Shown here: positions 29,587-37,936 of the stretch, piece by piece | How the letters are laid out: each line of letters opens with the position of its first letter | How positions within the stretch are numbered: position 1 is the first letter of the stretch | Source of the DNA: Streptomyces sp. S4.7 | Lineage (GTDB): Bacteria > Actinomycetota > Actinomycetes > Streptomycetales > Streptomycetaceae | Reading direction: 5' to 3' | DNA length: 64,000 nt | NCBI RefSeq assembly: GCF_010384365.1 | Contig: NZ_CP048397.1 | Span: forward strand, 3,658,001-3,722,000 | Translations under genes and position numbers: made by a program | The notes under the pieces: model-generated | Database searches by the model: none | Told to the model about the DNA's origin: nothing | The model's input: the letters and a program-made list of their open reading frames with translations, nothing else

Positions 29587-31131
29587 TTACTGCGAATCGC
29601 CCTTGCGCTCACCCAGGGTGACCTCGACCTGCGACTCCTTGCCGTCGCGCGTGTACGTGATCTTGATCTTGTCGCCCGGCCTGTGCGTCCAGATCTCGCT
29701 GATCAGCGTCGGGCCGCTGTCGATCGGCACGTCGTTGAACTTCGTGATCACATCACCCGACTTCAGCCCCGCCTTCGCGGCCGGCCCGTCCGGCGTCACC
29801 GCCGGGGTGCCGCCCCCGCCGTCGCCCGAGATCGTCGCGCCGTCGCCGCCCTCCGCCATGGAGACCGTGGCGCCGATGACCGGGTAGACGGGCTGGCCGG
29901 TCTTGATGAGCTGCTCGGCGACGTTCTTCGCCTGGTTGATCGGGATGGCGAAGCCGAGGCCGATCGAACCCGACTGGCCGCCGCCTCCGCCACCGCCACC
30001 GCCCGAGGGCTGGATCGCCGAGTTCATGCCGATGACCGCGCCCCGCGCGTCCAGGAGCGGACCGCCGGAGTTGCCGGGGTTGATGGAGGCGTCCGTCTGG
30101 AGGGCGCTCATGTACGAGTTCTTGTCGCTCGACCCGTCGCCGGAGGCCACCGGGCGGTTCTTGGCGCTGATGATGCCCGTTGTGACGGTGTTGGAGAGCC
30201 CGAACGGCGCGCCGATCGCGATCGTCGAGTCGCCGACCGCCACCTTGTCGGAATTGCCCAGGGCCAGCGGCTCCAGCCCGGACGGCGGGTCCTTCAGCTT
30301 CAGCACGGCGACGTCGTAACCCTCGGCGCGGCCCACGACCTCGGCCCCGTACTCCTTGCCGTTGGAGAAGGTCGCCGTCAGGTCTCCGCCGTCGGCGGCC
30401 GACGCCACCACGTGGTTGTTCGTGAGGATGTGGCCCTGCTTGTCGTAGACGAAGCCCGTGCCCGTGCCGCCGTCGCCACCCTGGGCCTGCGCCGTGATGG
30501 TCACGACGCTCGGCAGCGCCTTGCCGGCCACCGCCGCCGTGCTGCCCGCCTCGCGCTTGAGCGCGGGGGCGTCGGCCGCCGAGACCGTGGTCGATCCGCC
30601 GCCGACGCTGTCGTCGTTGCGGTCCGCCGCCCAGTAACCGATCCCGCCGCCGACCACACCGGCGACCAGCGCCGCCGCGAGGACCGCCGCGATCAGACCG
30701 CCGGGGCGCTTGCGGGACGGCTTCGGGCCGGACGCGGGCGGCTCGCCCCAGCCGCCGCCACCGCCTCCGTAGGAAGGCTGGGCCGGCGGGGGCGGGGGCG
30801 GCCATCCCGCGTCGGGGGCCGATCCTGTCGATCCCGTCGAGCCGGGGTAGTACGCCGGTACGGCTCCGGGCAGCGGCGTCGCGGGCTCGGAGCCCTGACC
30901 GGGTCCGGACGGGGGCACCGACGGCGGCTGGGCCGGCGGCGACCCCTGCGCGGTCCCGCCGAAACCGCCCGCCCCACCGGGCTCACTGGACCGGCCGGGC
31001 TGGTCTGGGTACCGCTGGTCCTGGGGCAACCCCCCCGAGGCGGACGCGGGTGTGCCATCGGGAGCGGCAACCGGCACGGGAGGTACGGACGGGGCGGACG
31101 GGACCGCAGTGCCCTCGTTCTCGGTGCTCAC
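29587..31131 (-). CDS. htrA: HtrA/DegP-type membrane-anchored serine protease
   Basis: Protein of 514 aa. A cytosolic Pro/Gly-rich N-terminus (~1-143) is followed by one membrane helix (~145-168), so the protease domain lies outside the membrane. Catalytic triad: His240 in LTNNHVV, Asp273 in GYDVAVLKL, Ser355 in NPGNSGGPL. A Gly-rich loop (QPSGGGGGGGGGQSG) precedes GLGFAIPI. The PDZ domain covers ~410-505 (AVTPDGPAAKAGLKSGDVITKFNDVPIDS). HtrA proteins remove misfolded extracytoplasmic proteins under envelope stress. A hairpin terminates the transcript. The upstream 270 bases separate it from the divergent phosphodiesterase gene. Confidence 0.93.
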   Translation of the reverse strand: MSTENEGTAVPSAPSVPPVPVAAPDGTPASASGGLPQDQRYPDQPGRSSEPGGAGGFGGTAQGSPPAQPPSVPPSGPGQGSEPATPLPGAVPAYYPGSTGSTGSAPDAGWPPPPPPAQPSYGGGGGGWGEPPASGPKPSRKRPGGLIAAVLAAALVAGVVGGGIGYWAADRNDDSVGGGSTTVSAADAPALKREAGSTAAVAGKALPSVVTITAQAQGGDGGTGTGFVYDKQGHILTNNHVVASAADGGDLTATFSNGKEYGAEVVGRAEGYDVAVLKLKDPPSGLEPLALGNSDKVAVGDSTIAIGAPFGLSNTVTTGIISAKNRPVASGDGSSDKNSYMSALQTDASINPGNSGGPLLDARGAVIGMNSAIQPSGGGGGGGGGQSGSIGLGFAIPINQAKNVAEQLIKTGQPVYPVIGATVSMAEGGDGATISGDGGGGTPAVTPDGPAAKAGLKSGDVITKFNDVPIDSGPTLISEIWTHRPGDKIKITYTRDGKESQVEVTLGERKGDSQ

Positions 31132-31401
31132 AGTCTTTTACTCCTCGGTTCCACATCAGTCTTCGGCAAGAGTTCCGCTGTTTTCCGCCGCGTTCGGCTG
31201 TCCGCGCATGCCTCTTCGACATGTACACGTCTCTCGTATGTCTCTGCCCTCAGCTTTTCCCACAGCACGTCAGGCCACGGTAAGCAGGACCTGTGTGTCA
31301 CCCCGCCATCCTTTATTACGGGGCAAACGGGACGCATCCGCAGGACGACCGCGGAGGGGTACCGCCCCACGCTTACCCCGTCTCGGTGACACCATGGCGG
31401 G

Positions 31402-32220
31402 GTGACTCACGCACGGCAGCCCAGCATCCAGGTCGTCGCCCACCGAGGAGCCTCCGAGGACGCCCCCGAACACACTCTGGCCGCCTACAAGAAGGCCATC
31501 GAGGACGGCGCCGACGCACTGGAATGCGATGTACGGCTCACCGCCGACGGGCACCTGGTGTGCGTACACGACCGACGTGTGAACCGCACCTCCAACGGAC
31601 GCGGCGCCGTCTCCGCCCTGGAGCTCGCCGATCTGGCCACCCTCGACTTCGGTTCGTGGAGGGAGACCATGGAGAACTCGGGCAGCGAGGAGAGCCCCGA
31701 CTGGAAGGACCGCTCCCTCACCTCCGTACTGACGCTGGAGCGCCTGCTGGAACTGGTCGCCGACACCGACCGGCGCATCGAGCTGGCCATCGAGACCAAA
31801 CACCCCACCCGCTGGGCCGGACAGGTGGAGGAGCGGTTGCTCCACCTGCTGGCGCGCTTCGGACTCGACGGCCCGGCGCCCGACGAGTCACCGGTGCGCA
31901 TCATGAGCTTCTCCGCCAGGTCGCTGCATCGCATCGCCGACGCCGCGCCGCAACTGCCCACCGTCTATCTGATGCAGTTCGTCTCGCCCAGGCTGCGTGA
32001 CGGGCGGCTGCCGGCGGGGGCCAGGATCGCCGGGCCCGGCATCCGCATCGTGCGCAACCAGCCGGGCTATGTGGAGCGGCTGCACAGAGCGGGGCACCGT
32101 GTCCATGTCTGGACGGTGAACGAGCCGGAAGACGTCGAACTCTGCGCGAGCCTCGGAGTGGAGGCAATCATCACCAACCGCCCCAAACAGGTGCTGTCCC
32201 AGCTGGGACGCCTTGCCTGA
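31402..32220 (+). CDS. Glycerophosphodiester phosphodiesterase (cytosolic GDPD)
   Basis: Protein of 272 aa; GTG start. The metal-binding and catalytic motifs are VVAHRGASEDAPEHTLAAY (His14-Arg15), DALECDVRLTADGHLVCVHD (Glu-x-Asp and the second catalytic His) and ELAIETKH. The C-terminal HVWTVNEPEDVELCASLGVEAIITNRP is the conserved end of the family. There is no signal peptide. It hydrolyses glycerophosphodiesters to glycerol-3-phosphate and an alcohol. No Shine-Dalgarno is visible before the GTG, so the gene may be leaderless. Confidence 0.9.
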   Translation: MTHARQPSIQVVAHRGASEDAPEHTLAAYKKAIEDGADALECDVRLTADGHLVCVHDRRVNRTSNGRGAVSALELADLATLDFGSWRETMENSGSEESPDWKDRSLTSVLTLERLLELVADTDRRIELAIETKHPTRWAGQVEERLLHLLARFGLDGPAPDESPVRIMSFSARSLHRIADAAPQLPTVYLMQFVSPRLRDGRLPAGARIAGPGIRIVRNQPGYVERLHRAGHRVHVWTVNEPEDVELCASLGVEAIITNRPKQVLSQLGRLA

Positions 32221-32382
32221 CTTATCGGGGATTCGGACACACAGGGTGTGACTGGGAGTGCACCGGCGCGTTCGGTAAGTGTTCGACCTTGTTGAGTGCG
32301 TCACTGACCCTCCCTTGGCCGGTTTCCGGTCCAGGCCATCGGGGCATTCACACCGTGGCGTGGGGCAAAGGAGGTCTCGGGG

Positions 32383-32895
32383 GTGGCGTTTGTGGTGGCA
32401 CAAGAAGTGCCCACGTCGTCGAGCATGGCCGTTCCCCATGGCCCTGCGGGCGTGGGACAGGCAAGGCATCGGATGCGTGAGCAGTTGCGCGACCGAGGCG
32501 TTTCGGACGCGGTCGTCGACGATGCCGTACTGATCCTCTCCGAACTGCTCAGCAATGCCTGCCGACACGGCAGACCGCTGGGCCGGGCGGAGATCGGCGA
32601 CGGCGACGTGCGCGCCGCCTGGCAGGTCGACCCGGCGGGCCGGCTGACCGTCGAGGTGACGGACGGCGGCGGCCCGACACGACCGGTTCCGGCCACGCCC
32701 TCGGTCACGGCGCGCGGCGGTCGCGGTCTCAACATCATCACCTCGCTCGCCCAGGACTGGGGCGTACGGGACGGCGCGTCCGGCGAGGTCACGGTATGGG
32801 TCCTCGTAACCGAAGGGCACCGCCGCGAGGATTTCGCTACGCGCGTCAACGTCCCGGAACTGGACTTCAACGACACCTACGACGACCTCGGCTGA
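32383..32895 (+). CDS. HATPase-type (anti-sigma-factor-like) ATP-binding protein
   Basis: Protein of 170 aa; GTG with AAAGGAGG eight bases upstream. Features of the GHKL fold: ILSELLSNACRHG (N box), VTDGGGPTRP (G1) and GRGLNIITSLAQDWGV (G2). Streptomyces has many such RsbW/SpoIIAB-like proteins, thought to control anti-sigma partners. A few clearly phosphorylate an antagonist, but many lack a known partner. No anti-anti-sigma gene is adjacent. The short Asp-rich C-terminal tail is DFNDTYDDLG. Confidence 0.83.
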   Translation: MAFVVAQEVPTSSSMAVPHGPAGVGQARHRMREQLRDRGVSDAVVDDAVLILSELLSNACRHGRPLGRAEIGDGDVRAAWQVDPAGRLTVEVTDGGGPTRPVPATPSVTARGGRGLNIITSLAQDWGVRDGASGEVTVWVLVTEGHRREDFATRVNVPELDFNDTYDDLG

Positions 32896-33054
32896 AGCAT
32901 TCCCGATCACGGCCGACGTACCACCCGGCGCGCATCGGGCCCGTACACGCACTCCCACCGGCCCTGCCCCGATGGGGCGTTGCGCCCACGACCGCGGGCG
33001 GTACGGCTAGGCTCGCGCCCGAGACCGCACTGCCGCTATCGGGAGAAGCCCACC

Positions 33055-34035
33055 ATGGCCAAGAAGCGCCCCCAGACCAAGGCCGCGAAGGCTCAGTCCG
33101 CGAAAGCTCAGCTCACGGACGGGCCGATTCCGGTCGTGGGGGCCCGCGAGCCCTGCCCGTGCGGCTCGGGCCGCCGCTACAAGGCCTGTCATGGACGCGC
33201 CGCCGCACACGCCGTCACCGAGCTGGTCCAGCGCCCCTTCGACGGGCTGGTTGGCGAGTGCGACTGGATCGCACTGCGCGAGCTGGTGCCCGCCGCGACC
33301 GCCGAGCTGACCCTCAAGGGCGGCCTGCCGGAGGGCGTACCGTCCGTGACGCTCGCGACCGTACTGCCGATGGCGTGGCCCGCGCTGCGCCGCGACGACG
33401 GCTCCGTCCTGCTCGCGCTCCAGAACGACACCTCGTCCGGCGACCTCAGCCGCGACCTCGCCGACACGCTCCGGCGTGCGCTGACCGCCGAGCCCGGCAA
33501 TCCGGTCGCGGCCCAGCGTGTCCCGGCCGACGGTCCGCGCCTTCAGGACCTGCTCGACCCGGAGGCCGACTTCGCGCCGGTCGTGCACCCCGGCTTCGAG
33601 TTCTGGGTGCCGGACGCCGAGAACGCGACCCCCGAGGTGGCCGCCTCGCTGGAGCGCGCCAACGCCGCCGCGATCCCGACGGTGAAGCTCTCCGGTACGG
33701 ACGCCGCGTACTGGTGCGAGACGCCGGACAAGAACCATCTGCGCTGGGTCATGCCGCACCCGGAGGAGAAGCTGCTCGACGCGCTCGCGCGGCTGCACGC
33801 CGCCGGTACGTCGAGCCTCGGCGAGGGGACGCGGCTGGTCGGCTCCTTCCGGGCGCACGGGCTGACGGTGCCGGTCTGGGACCTGCCGAGCGCGATGCGC
33901 GCCGAGGACTGCGAGAAGCCGGCGGCGGAGCTCCAGGAGCGGCTGACCGCGGCCCTGGCGGTGGACGCGTCACTGACCGGGGACGAGCGCCGGGCGCGCG
34001 GCGGTCTCACCAACCGCCAGGTGACCCTCAGCTGA
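33055..34035 (+). CDS. DUF5926 family protein with SEC-C zinc motif
   Basis: Protein of 326 aa. It begins MAKKRPQTKAAKAQSAK. A SEC-C motif follows: REPCPCGSGRRYKACHG (~33-49), as at the C-terminus of SecA, where it binds zinc and SecB or ribosomes. The rest (LVQRPFDGLVGECDWIALRELVPAATAEL ... LSGTDAAYWCETPDKNHLRWVMPHPEEKLLDALARLHAAG) is conserved in actinobacteria without known function. GGGAGAAG precedes the ATG; earlier starts lack one. A hairpin lies about 120 bases after the stop. Confidence 0.85.
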   Translation: MAKKRPQTKAAKAQSAKAQLTDGPIPVVGAREPCPCGSGRRYKACHGRAAAHAVTELVQRPFDGLVGECDWIALRELVPAATAELTLKGGLPEGVPSVTLATVLPMAWPALRRDDGSVLLALQNDTSSGDLSRDLADTLRRALTAEPGNPVAAQRVPADGPRLQDLLDPEADFAPVVHPGFEFWVPDAENATPEVAASLERANAAAIPTVKLSGTDAAYWCETPDKNHLRWVMPHPEEKLLDALARLHAAGTSSLGEGTRLVGSFRAHGLTVPVWDLPSAMRAEDCEKPAAELQERLTAALAVDASLTGDERRARGGLTNRQVTLS

Positions 34036-34158
34036 AGCTCAAGGAATTCGTCGCCCACGGTGACAGTCGTCACAACTGCCCGTACCGGCAAGTAATTTCT
34101 TGTCCGAATACACCAGATCGAATTTGCTAACCGCCGATCTCTTGTTACCGTTCTAGAA

Positions 34159-34198
34159 GCCCGGTCGCTGGTGCATCCCCCGTCGCCAGCGACCGGGC
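34159..34198. terminator. Hairpin between convergent genes
   Basis: GCCCGGTCGCTGG pairs perfectly with CCAGCGACCGGGC across a 14-base loop, between stops at 34035 and 34306. It is a likely bidirectional terminator. The A+T-rich run before it (34090-34155) is unusual for this genome and may add to termination. Confidence 0.75.
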
Positions 34199-34305
34199 GT
34201 CCGCGTTCCCCGGGACTGTTCCTGCAATTTCCGGAGTGGAGACTGCAGAGTTGTCGGCCGCTCACGACGGCTCCCGCCGACGCTCGCGCCAGGCACCCGG
34301 ATCGC

Positions 34306-34851
34306 TCAACCAGCGGACGGAGCAGCCGAGTTGCTGCCGGACCTGAGGAGGAGCGGCCCGGTCCCGTCGGCGCTTCCCGCGAACTCCGCCACCGCCCAGT
34401 ACCGCGCGGGCTTTCCCGCTGTGCGTTCACGCGGAGTTTCACAAGAACCCGGCTCATCGCCGTCTTCGACCGCGCAGTGGGACTGCACGGTCCGCCCGCC
34501 GGGGCCCATCAGACTGAGCACGGAACTCAATTCCCCGCCCGACACGTTCCGGTAGTACGTACGGCCCCAGGTGTCCCCGTTCCCGGTGAGTACACAGGTC
34601 TGGGCCTCGATCCCGTCACGCGACGTGAGCGCCGGTCCGCAGCACTCGACAGCCGCCACGTCGCCGTTCTTCGCCGCCAGGAGCCCGGCGGGGAGCACCG
34701 CCGGGGGCGCTGCGCGCCGGAGAGCGGGCCGGTGCGGGGCATCGGACCCGGATCGGACGGCGGGACCGCCCGCGGGGCCCGCGGACGCGGCCGGTGGCAG
34801 CAGGGCGGTGACCGCCACCAGGGTGGCGAGCCCGATCACGCGAAGATTCAT
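34306..34851 (-). CDS. Small secreted protein of unknown function
   Basis: Protein of 181 aa with a signal peptide (MNLRVIGLATLVAVTALLPPAASA). The mature part holds four Cys in two close groups (AAVECCGPAL ... AQTCVLTG and VQSHCAVEDG ... GSCETP), suggesting disulfides, and the phrase TWGRTYYRNVSGGELSSVLSLMGPGGRTVQSHC. No domain is recognised. A GGTGGG sequence serves as a modest ribosome binding site. The gene runs convergent to DUF5926 and is divergent from nothing close. Confidence 0.65.
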   Translation of the reverse strand: MNLRVIGLATLVAVTALLPPAASAGPAGGPAVRSGSDAPHRPALRRAAPPAVLPAGLLAAKNGDVAAVECCGPALTSRDGIEAQTCVLTGNGDTWGRTYYRNVSGGELSSVLSLMGPGGRTVQSHCAVEDGDEPGSCETPRERTAGKPARYWAVAEFAGSADGTGPLLLRSGSNSAAPSAG

Positions 34852-35047
34852 GGGGCCCACCTGCCGGGGAGGTCTTGACGGTCGGCCGAAGATACCGGCG
34901 GAATCGGGCTCCCCGGAGCGCCGCGCGCCCATTCCCCCACAACTCGGGCCACGTCACACCCGTACGAGTGATGGCGCGCACGGAAGCCGGGTCGCACCCA
35001 TGGGTGCGACCCGGTTTCCGGTCAGTACGCGAAGCTCCGTAAGAGGC

Positions 35048-35731
35048 TCAGTACGCGAGCCTGCTGCCACCGTCCGGTGCGCTCGTGCTCGCCTCGACCA
35101 GCGCGTCCACGACCGCCTCGACGTCCGGCAGCCACGGCGACGCCGAACCGGGCAGCGGCGCCCGCTCCCAGCGGACCTGACCGCCGACCGCCTCGGACGG
35201 CGGGAGCACCAGATAGCCGCCCTCGCCGTGGAAGCGGAGCGAGCTGGGCACCCAGTCCTTGGCGAAGAGCAGCTCGCCGAGCCGCTCCAGGGTGTACGGG
35301 GCGACCAGCAGCGACCAGCGAGTGGGGGTCGCCACGACCGGGCCGAGGCGCATACCCATCTCGTCGAGTGCGACCAGCGCACGCTCCCCGGCGGCCGCGG
35401 GCAGAGACACCGCGCAGGGCGCGGCGCCTCCCGTGGCCATCACGATCGGGGCCGTGGGCCGGTTGGCCCACCACCAGCGCACCATGCGCTCGTCGGTCGT
35501 CGCGGCCAGCAGGCCGGGATCGAAGGGGTGCGCGCCGGGTACGGCGCACTCGGGGTCCGGGCAGGCGCAGCCGCGGCCACGATCGCCCCGGCCGCCGGAC
35601 GTCTTCAGGCCGGCTCCGGGAAGTACGGGCCACTGCCACGCCGTGGCGCACGTGAGCGCCGCTTCGAGTGGGGCAGGCATCCCCTTGCGCCTGAACAGGA
35701 GCCTGCGTCGCCTTCCGAGGATCTCGCGCAT
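35048..35731 (-). CDS. Chromosomal prim-pol N-terminal-domain protein
   Basis: Protein of 227 aa; ATG with AAAGGAA ten bases upstream. It has ALTCATAWQWPVLPGAG, then CACPDPECAVPGAHPFDPG with a Cys cluster, RWWWANRPTAPIVMATG and ALDEMGMRLGPVVATPTRWSLLVAPY. These match the bifunctional primase/polymerase N-terminal domain annotated in many actinobacterial proteins, but the GVDLD-type acidic motif is not clear. It is therefore probably not an active polymerase. A 518-base region with no gene (35732-36249) lies before the next start; no strong motif was seen in it. Confidence 0.7.
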   Translation of the reverse strand: MREILGRRRRLLFRRKGMPAPLEAALTCATAWQWPVLPGAGLKTSGGRGDRGRGCACPDPECAVPGAHPFDPGLLAATTDERMVRWWWANRPTAPIVMATGGAAPCAVSLPAAAGERALVALDEMGMRLGPVVATPTRWSLLVAPYTLERLGELLFAKDWVPSSLRFHGEGGYLVLPPSEAVGGQVRWERAPLPGSASPWLPDVEAVVDALVEASTSAPDGGSRLAY

Positions 35732-36249
35732 GAGCGCTCGTTCCTTTCCGTTGAACGCCGAGGTCCACATGCCACACCGGTCAATCTGTGTGCATGGCTT
35801 CACTGTGCGTATCGCTGTGCGTACAGTCGACGCGTGTCGTCGACGCTCCGCCGCCCCCGTGGACAGGGCACAGTCGGACTTTGCCAACCTGCGGCTGGGC
35901 TCACCGCTCCTGGGCCGAACGCGGTCTGTCTTCACTAACCCGTGGCGATGGGTGGCGCACTCTACGGCTGTCGTCGCGCTGTGACAGCCCCGCCGTTCCG
36001 GGATGGCGCGCGGGCTACGGCGGGTAAGACGCCGAAGCCGTCCGTCAGGTTCCGGGGCAGTCCCAACTGCCCCTGTCCGTCACCGTTCACGTACCCATCA
36101 CGTGCTGGATGACGCTCCTCCTCGATGTCGCCTGCGCTTCACCGGGGAGGCCCCTGTCGAGTTCCCTCAGTCGATCGCAGAATACAGCGTTGGGAGCATT
36201 TTCTCGCCAAGTTGAACGTAGCGCAGACACCAGTGCTTCCACCGGGACA

Positions 36250-37782
36250 ATGCTGGACATCGCCTCAGTTGTGCGTGTACATGTGGACGCATTGCTAGTG
36301 GCGCAGAATCACGCGGTGGTTTGCGATGCTATTGCGCGAAACGCACCAGTCAGAAAGCCGGTTGCCATGAGCGCTCCGCACATGCCGAAAGTGGCTGGAA
36401 TCGATTCAGCAGTTCCGGCTCCCGCGCACACTGTCGCTCCACTCGACGAGTCCCCCGGCGCCCCCGTGATCCTGATCCAGGACCGGCTGGCCGGCTGGGT
36501 CTCCGACCTGACCACCCTGCACGAACTCACCGAACGCATGGTCAGGACCGGTTCGGTGGACGCGGCGCTCAACGAGGTCGTACGGGCGGGCGCCGCCCTC
36601 GTCGGCTCCTCGCGCGGTCTGGTCGTCCTCGAACCGGCAGCCCGAGCGGACGAGCACGTTCCCGGCACCTCCGTAGGGCTCGGTCTCAGCCACGCGGACC
36701 TCGGCCAGTTGGAGACCGTACCGCGCGGCGCGTCCTCCTACGGACGGCTGCTCGACGACACCGCTGAGCCCGCCACGGCGGCCGAGTCCGTCGGCGACGT
36801 GCTCGGCGACCCGGACCTCGACCCGCTGCACCGCGAAGTCGCCCTGCGGCTCGGCTACAGCGCCACGTACGCGGTCTCCCTCGCGACCGACACCACGGGC
36901 CGGATCGGCGCCGCGGTCTGGTTTTACGACGAACCCGCCGAACCGGTCGAAAGACAGCGCCATCTGGTGGGTCTCTACGCGAGGTACGCCGCCGAGCATC
37001 TCGCGCGCCTCCTGGAGCTGGAGACCGCCCGCGCCCGCGAGGCCACGATCGCCGACGAACTGCTGCCCAGCCGGCTCCCCCGGGTGCCCGGCGTGCGGCT
37101 CGCCGTACGGCACCGCACGAGCAGGCGCGGCGGCGGCGACTGGTACGACGCGCTGCCGCTGCCCGAGGGCGCGCTGGGGCTGGCCGTCGGGTCGGTCAGC
37201 GGCTCCGGGCCGAGCGCGCTGGCGGCCATGGGACGGCTGCGCGCCTCCCTGCGGGCGTACGCGGTGATGGAGGGCGAGGACCCCGTCGCCGTCCTGTCCG
37301 ACCTCGAACTGCTGCTGCGGCTGACCGAACCGGCACGCACCGCCACCGCGCTCTTCGTCTACGCCGAACCCGCGCTGCGCAAGATCGTGCTCGCCGGGGC
37401 CGGGCACGCGCCGCCGCTGGTCGTGGGGGAGCGGCGCACCGAATTCGTCGAGACGACCCTGTCGGCGCCGCTCGGGATGCTGTCCTGCTGGGAGGCGCCG
37501 AGCGTCGAGCTGTCACCCGCGCCAGGAGAAACCGTGCTGCTCTACACGGACGGCCTGCTGCGGCGCACCGGCGACCCGATGGACCGGGCCTTCGCGCGGC
37601 TGCACGCGGCGGCCGCGAGCGTCCCCAGGAGCCTGAGGGACGATCCGGGGGCCGTCGCCGACCACGTGCTGCGCGTGATGCTGCCGGACGGACCGGACGG
37701 AGCCGGCCCCGGCGCCCGCTCCGCGGGAGACGCGGCCGGGAGCGCGGAGGACGTCGTGATCCTCGCCGCCCTCTTCGAGTAG
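36250..37782 (+). CDS. GAF-containing SpoIIE/PP2C-type protein phosphatase
   Basis: Protein of 510 aa with start MLDIASVVRVHVD; a later ATG (36367, MSAPHMPKV) is possible. Residues ~100-290 form a GAF domain (LTTLHELTERMVRTGSVDAALNEVVRAGAALVGSSRGLV). Residues ~300-505 are a PP2C/SpoIIE phosphatase (GGGDWYDALPLPEGALGLAVGSVSGSGPSALAAMGRLR ... AGAGHAPPLVV ... LLYTDGLLRR). The usual metal-binding 'GD' before the histidine-like signature reads GSVSGSGPSA instead of GDVxGHGxxA, so one metal-ligand Asp appears replaced and activity is uncertain. Such proteins normally dephosphorylate anti-anti-sigma factors. The first 40 codons are unusually A+T-rich. Confidence 0.83.
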   Translation: MLDIASVVRVHVDALLVAQNHAVVCDAIARNAPVRKPVAMSAPHMPKVAGIDSAVPAPAHTVAPLDESPGAPVILIQDRLAGWVSDLTTLHELTERMVRTGSVDAALNEVVRAGAALVGSSRGLVVLEPAARADEHVPGTSVGLGLSHADLGQLETVPRGASSYGRLLDDTAEPATAAESVGDVLGDPDLDPLHREVALRLGYSATYAVSLATDTTGRIGAAVWFYDEPAEPVERQRHLVGLYARYAAEHLARLLELETARAREATIADELLPSRLPRVPGVRLAVRHRTSRRGGGDWYDALPLPEGALGLAVGSVSGSGPSALAAMGRLRASLRAYAVMEGEDPVAVLSDLELLLRLTEPARTATALFVYAEPALRKIVLAGAGHAPPLVVGERRTEFVETTLSAPLGMLSCWEAPSVELSPAPGETVLLYTDGLLRRTGDPMDRAFARLHAAAASVPRSLRDDPGAVADHVLRVMLPDGPDGAGPGARSAGDAAGSAEDVVILAALFE

Positions 37783-37845
37783 CTGGCGCTCTCTCCGAGC
37801 GAAACGGACGGAACCCCTCCAGCGGTGGTACATCCGCCGGTCACC

Positions 37846-37854
37846 TTGTCCACA
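37846..37854 (+). promoter_or_regulatory. DnaA-box-like 9-mer
   Basis: TTGTCCACA, the preferred Streptomyces DnaA box, lies in the gap before the aminopeptidase gene. It is a single copy here, but clusters of the same 9-mer occur at 47.6, 55.1 and 59.9 kb. Confidence 0.4.
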
Positions 37855-37936
37855 GGCCCCCTGGCCTGTCCCCCGTACAGACATACGATGGTGCCGGGAC
37901 CCGAAAGGTCCAGTGTCGTACAGGAGGAGGCAGACC

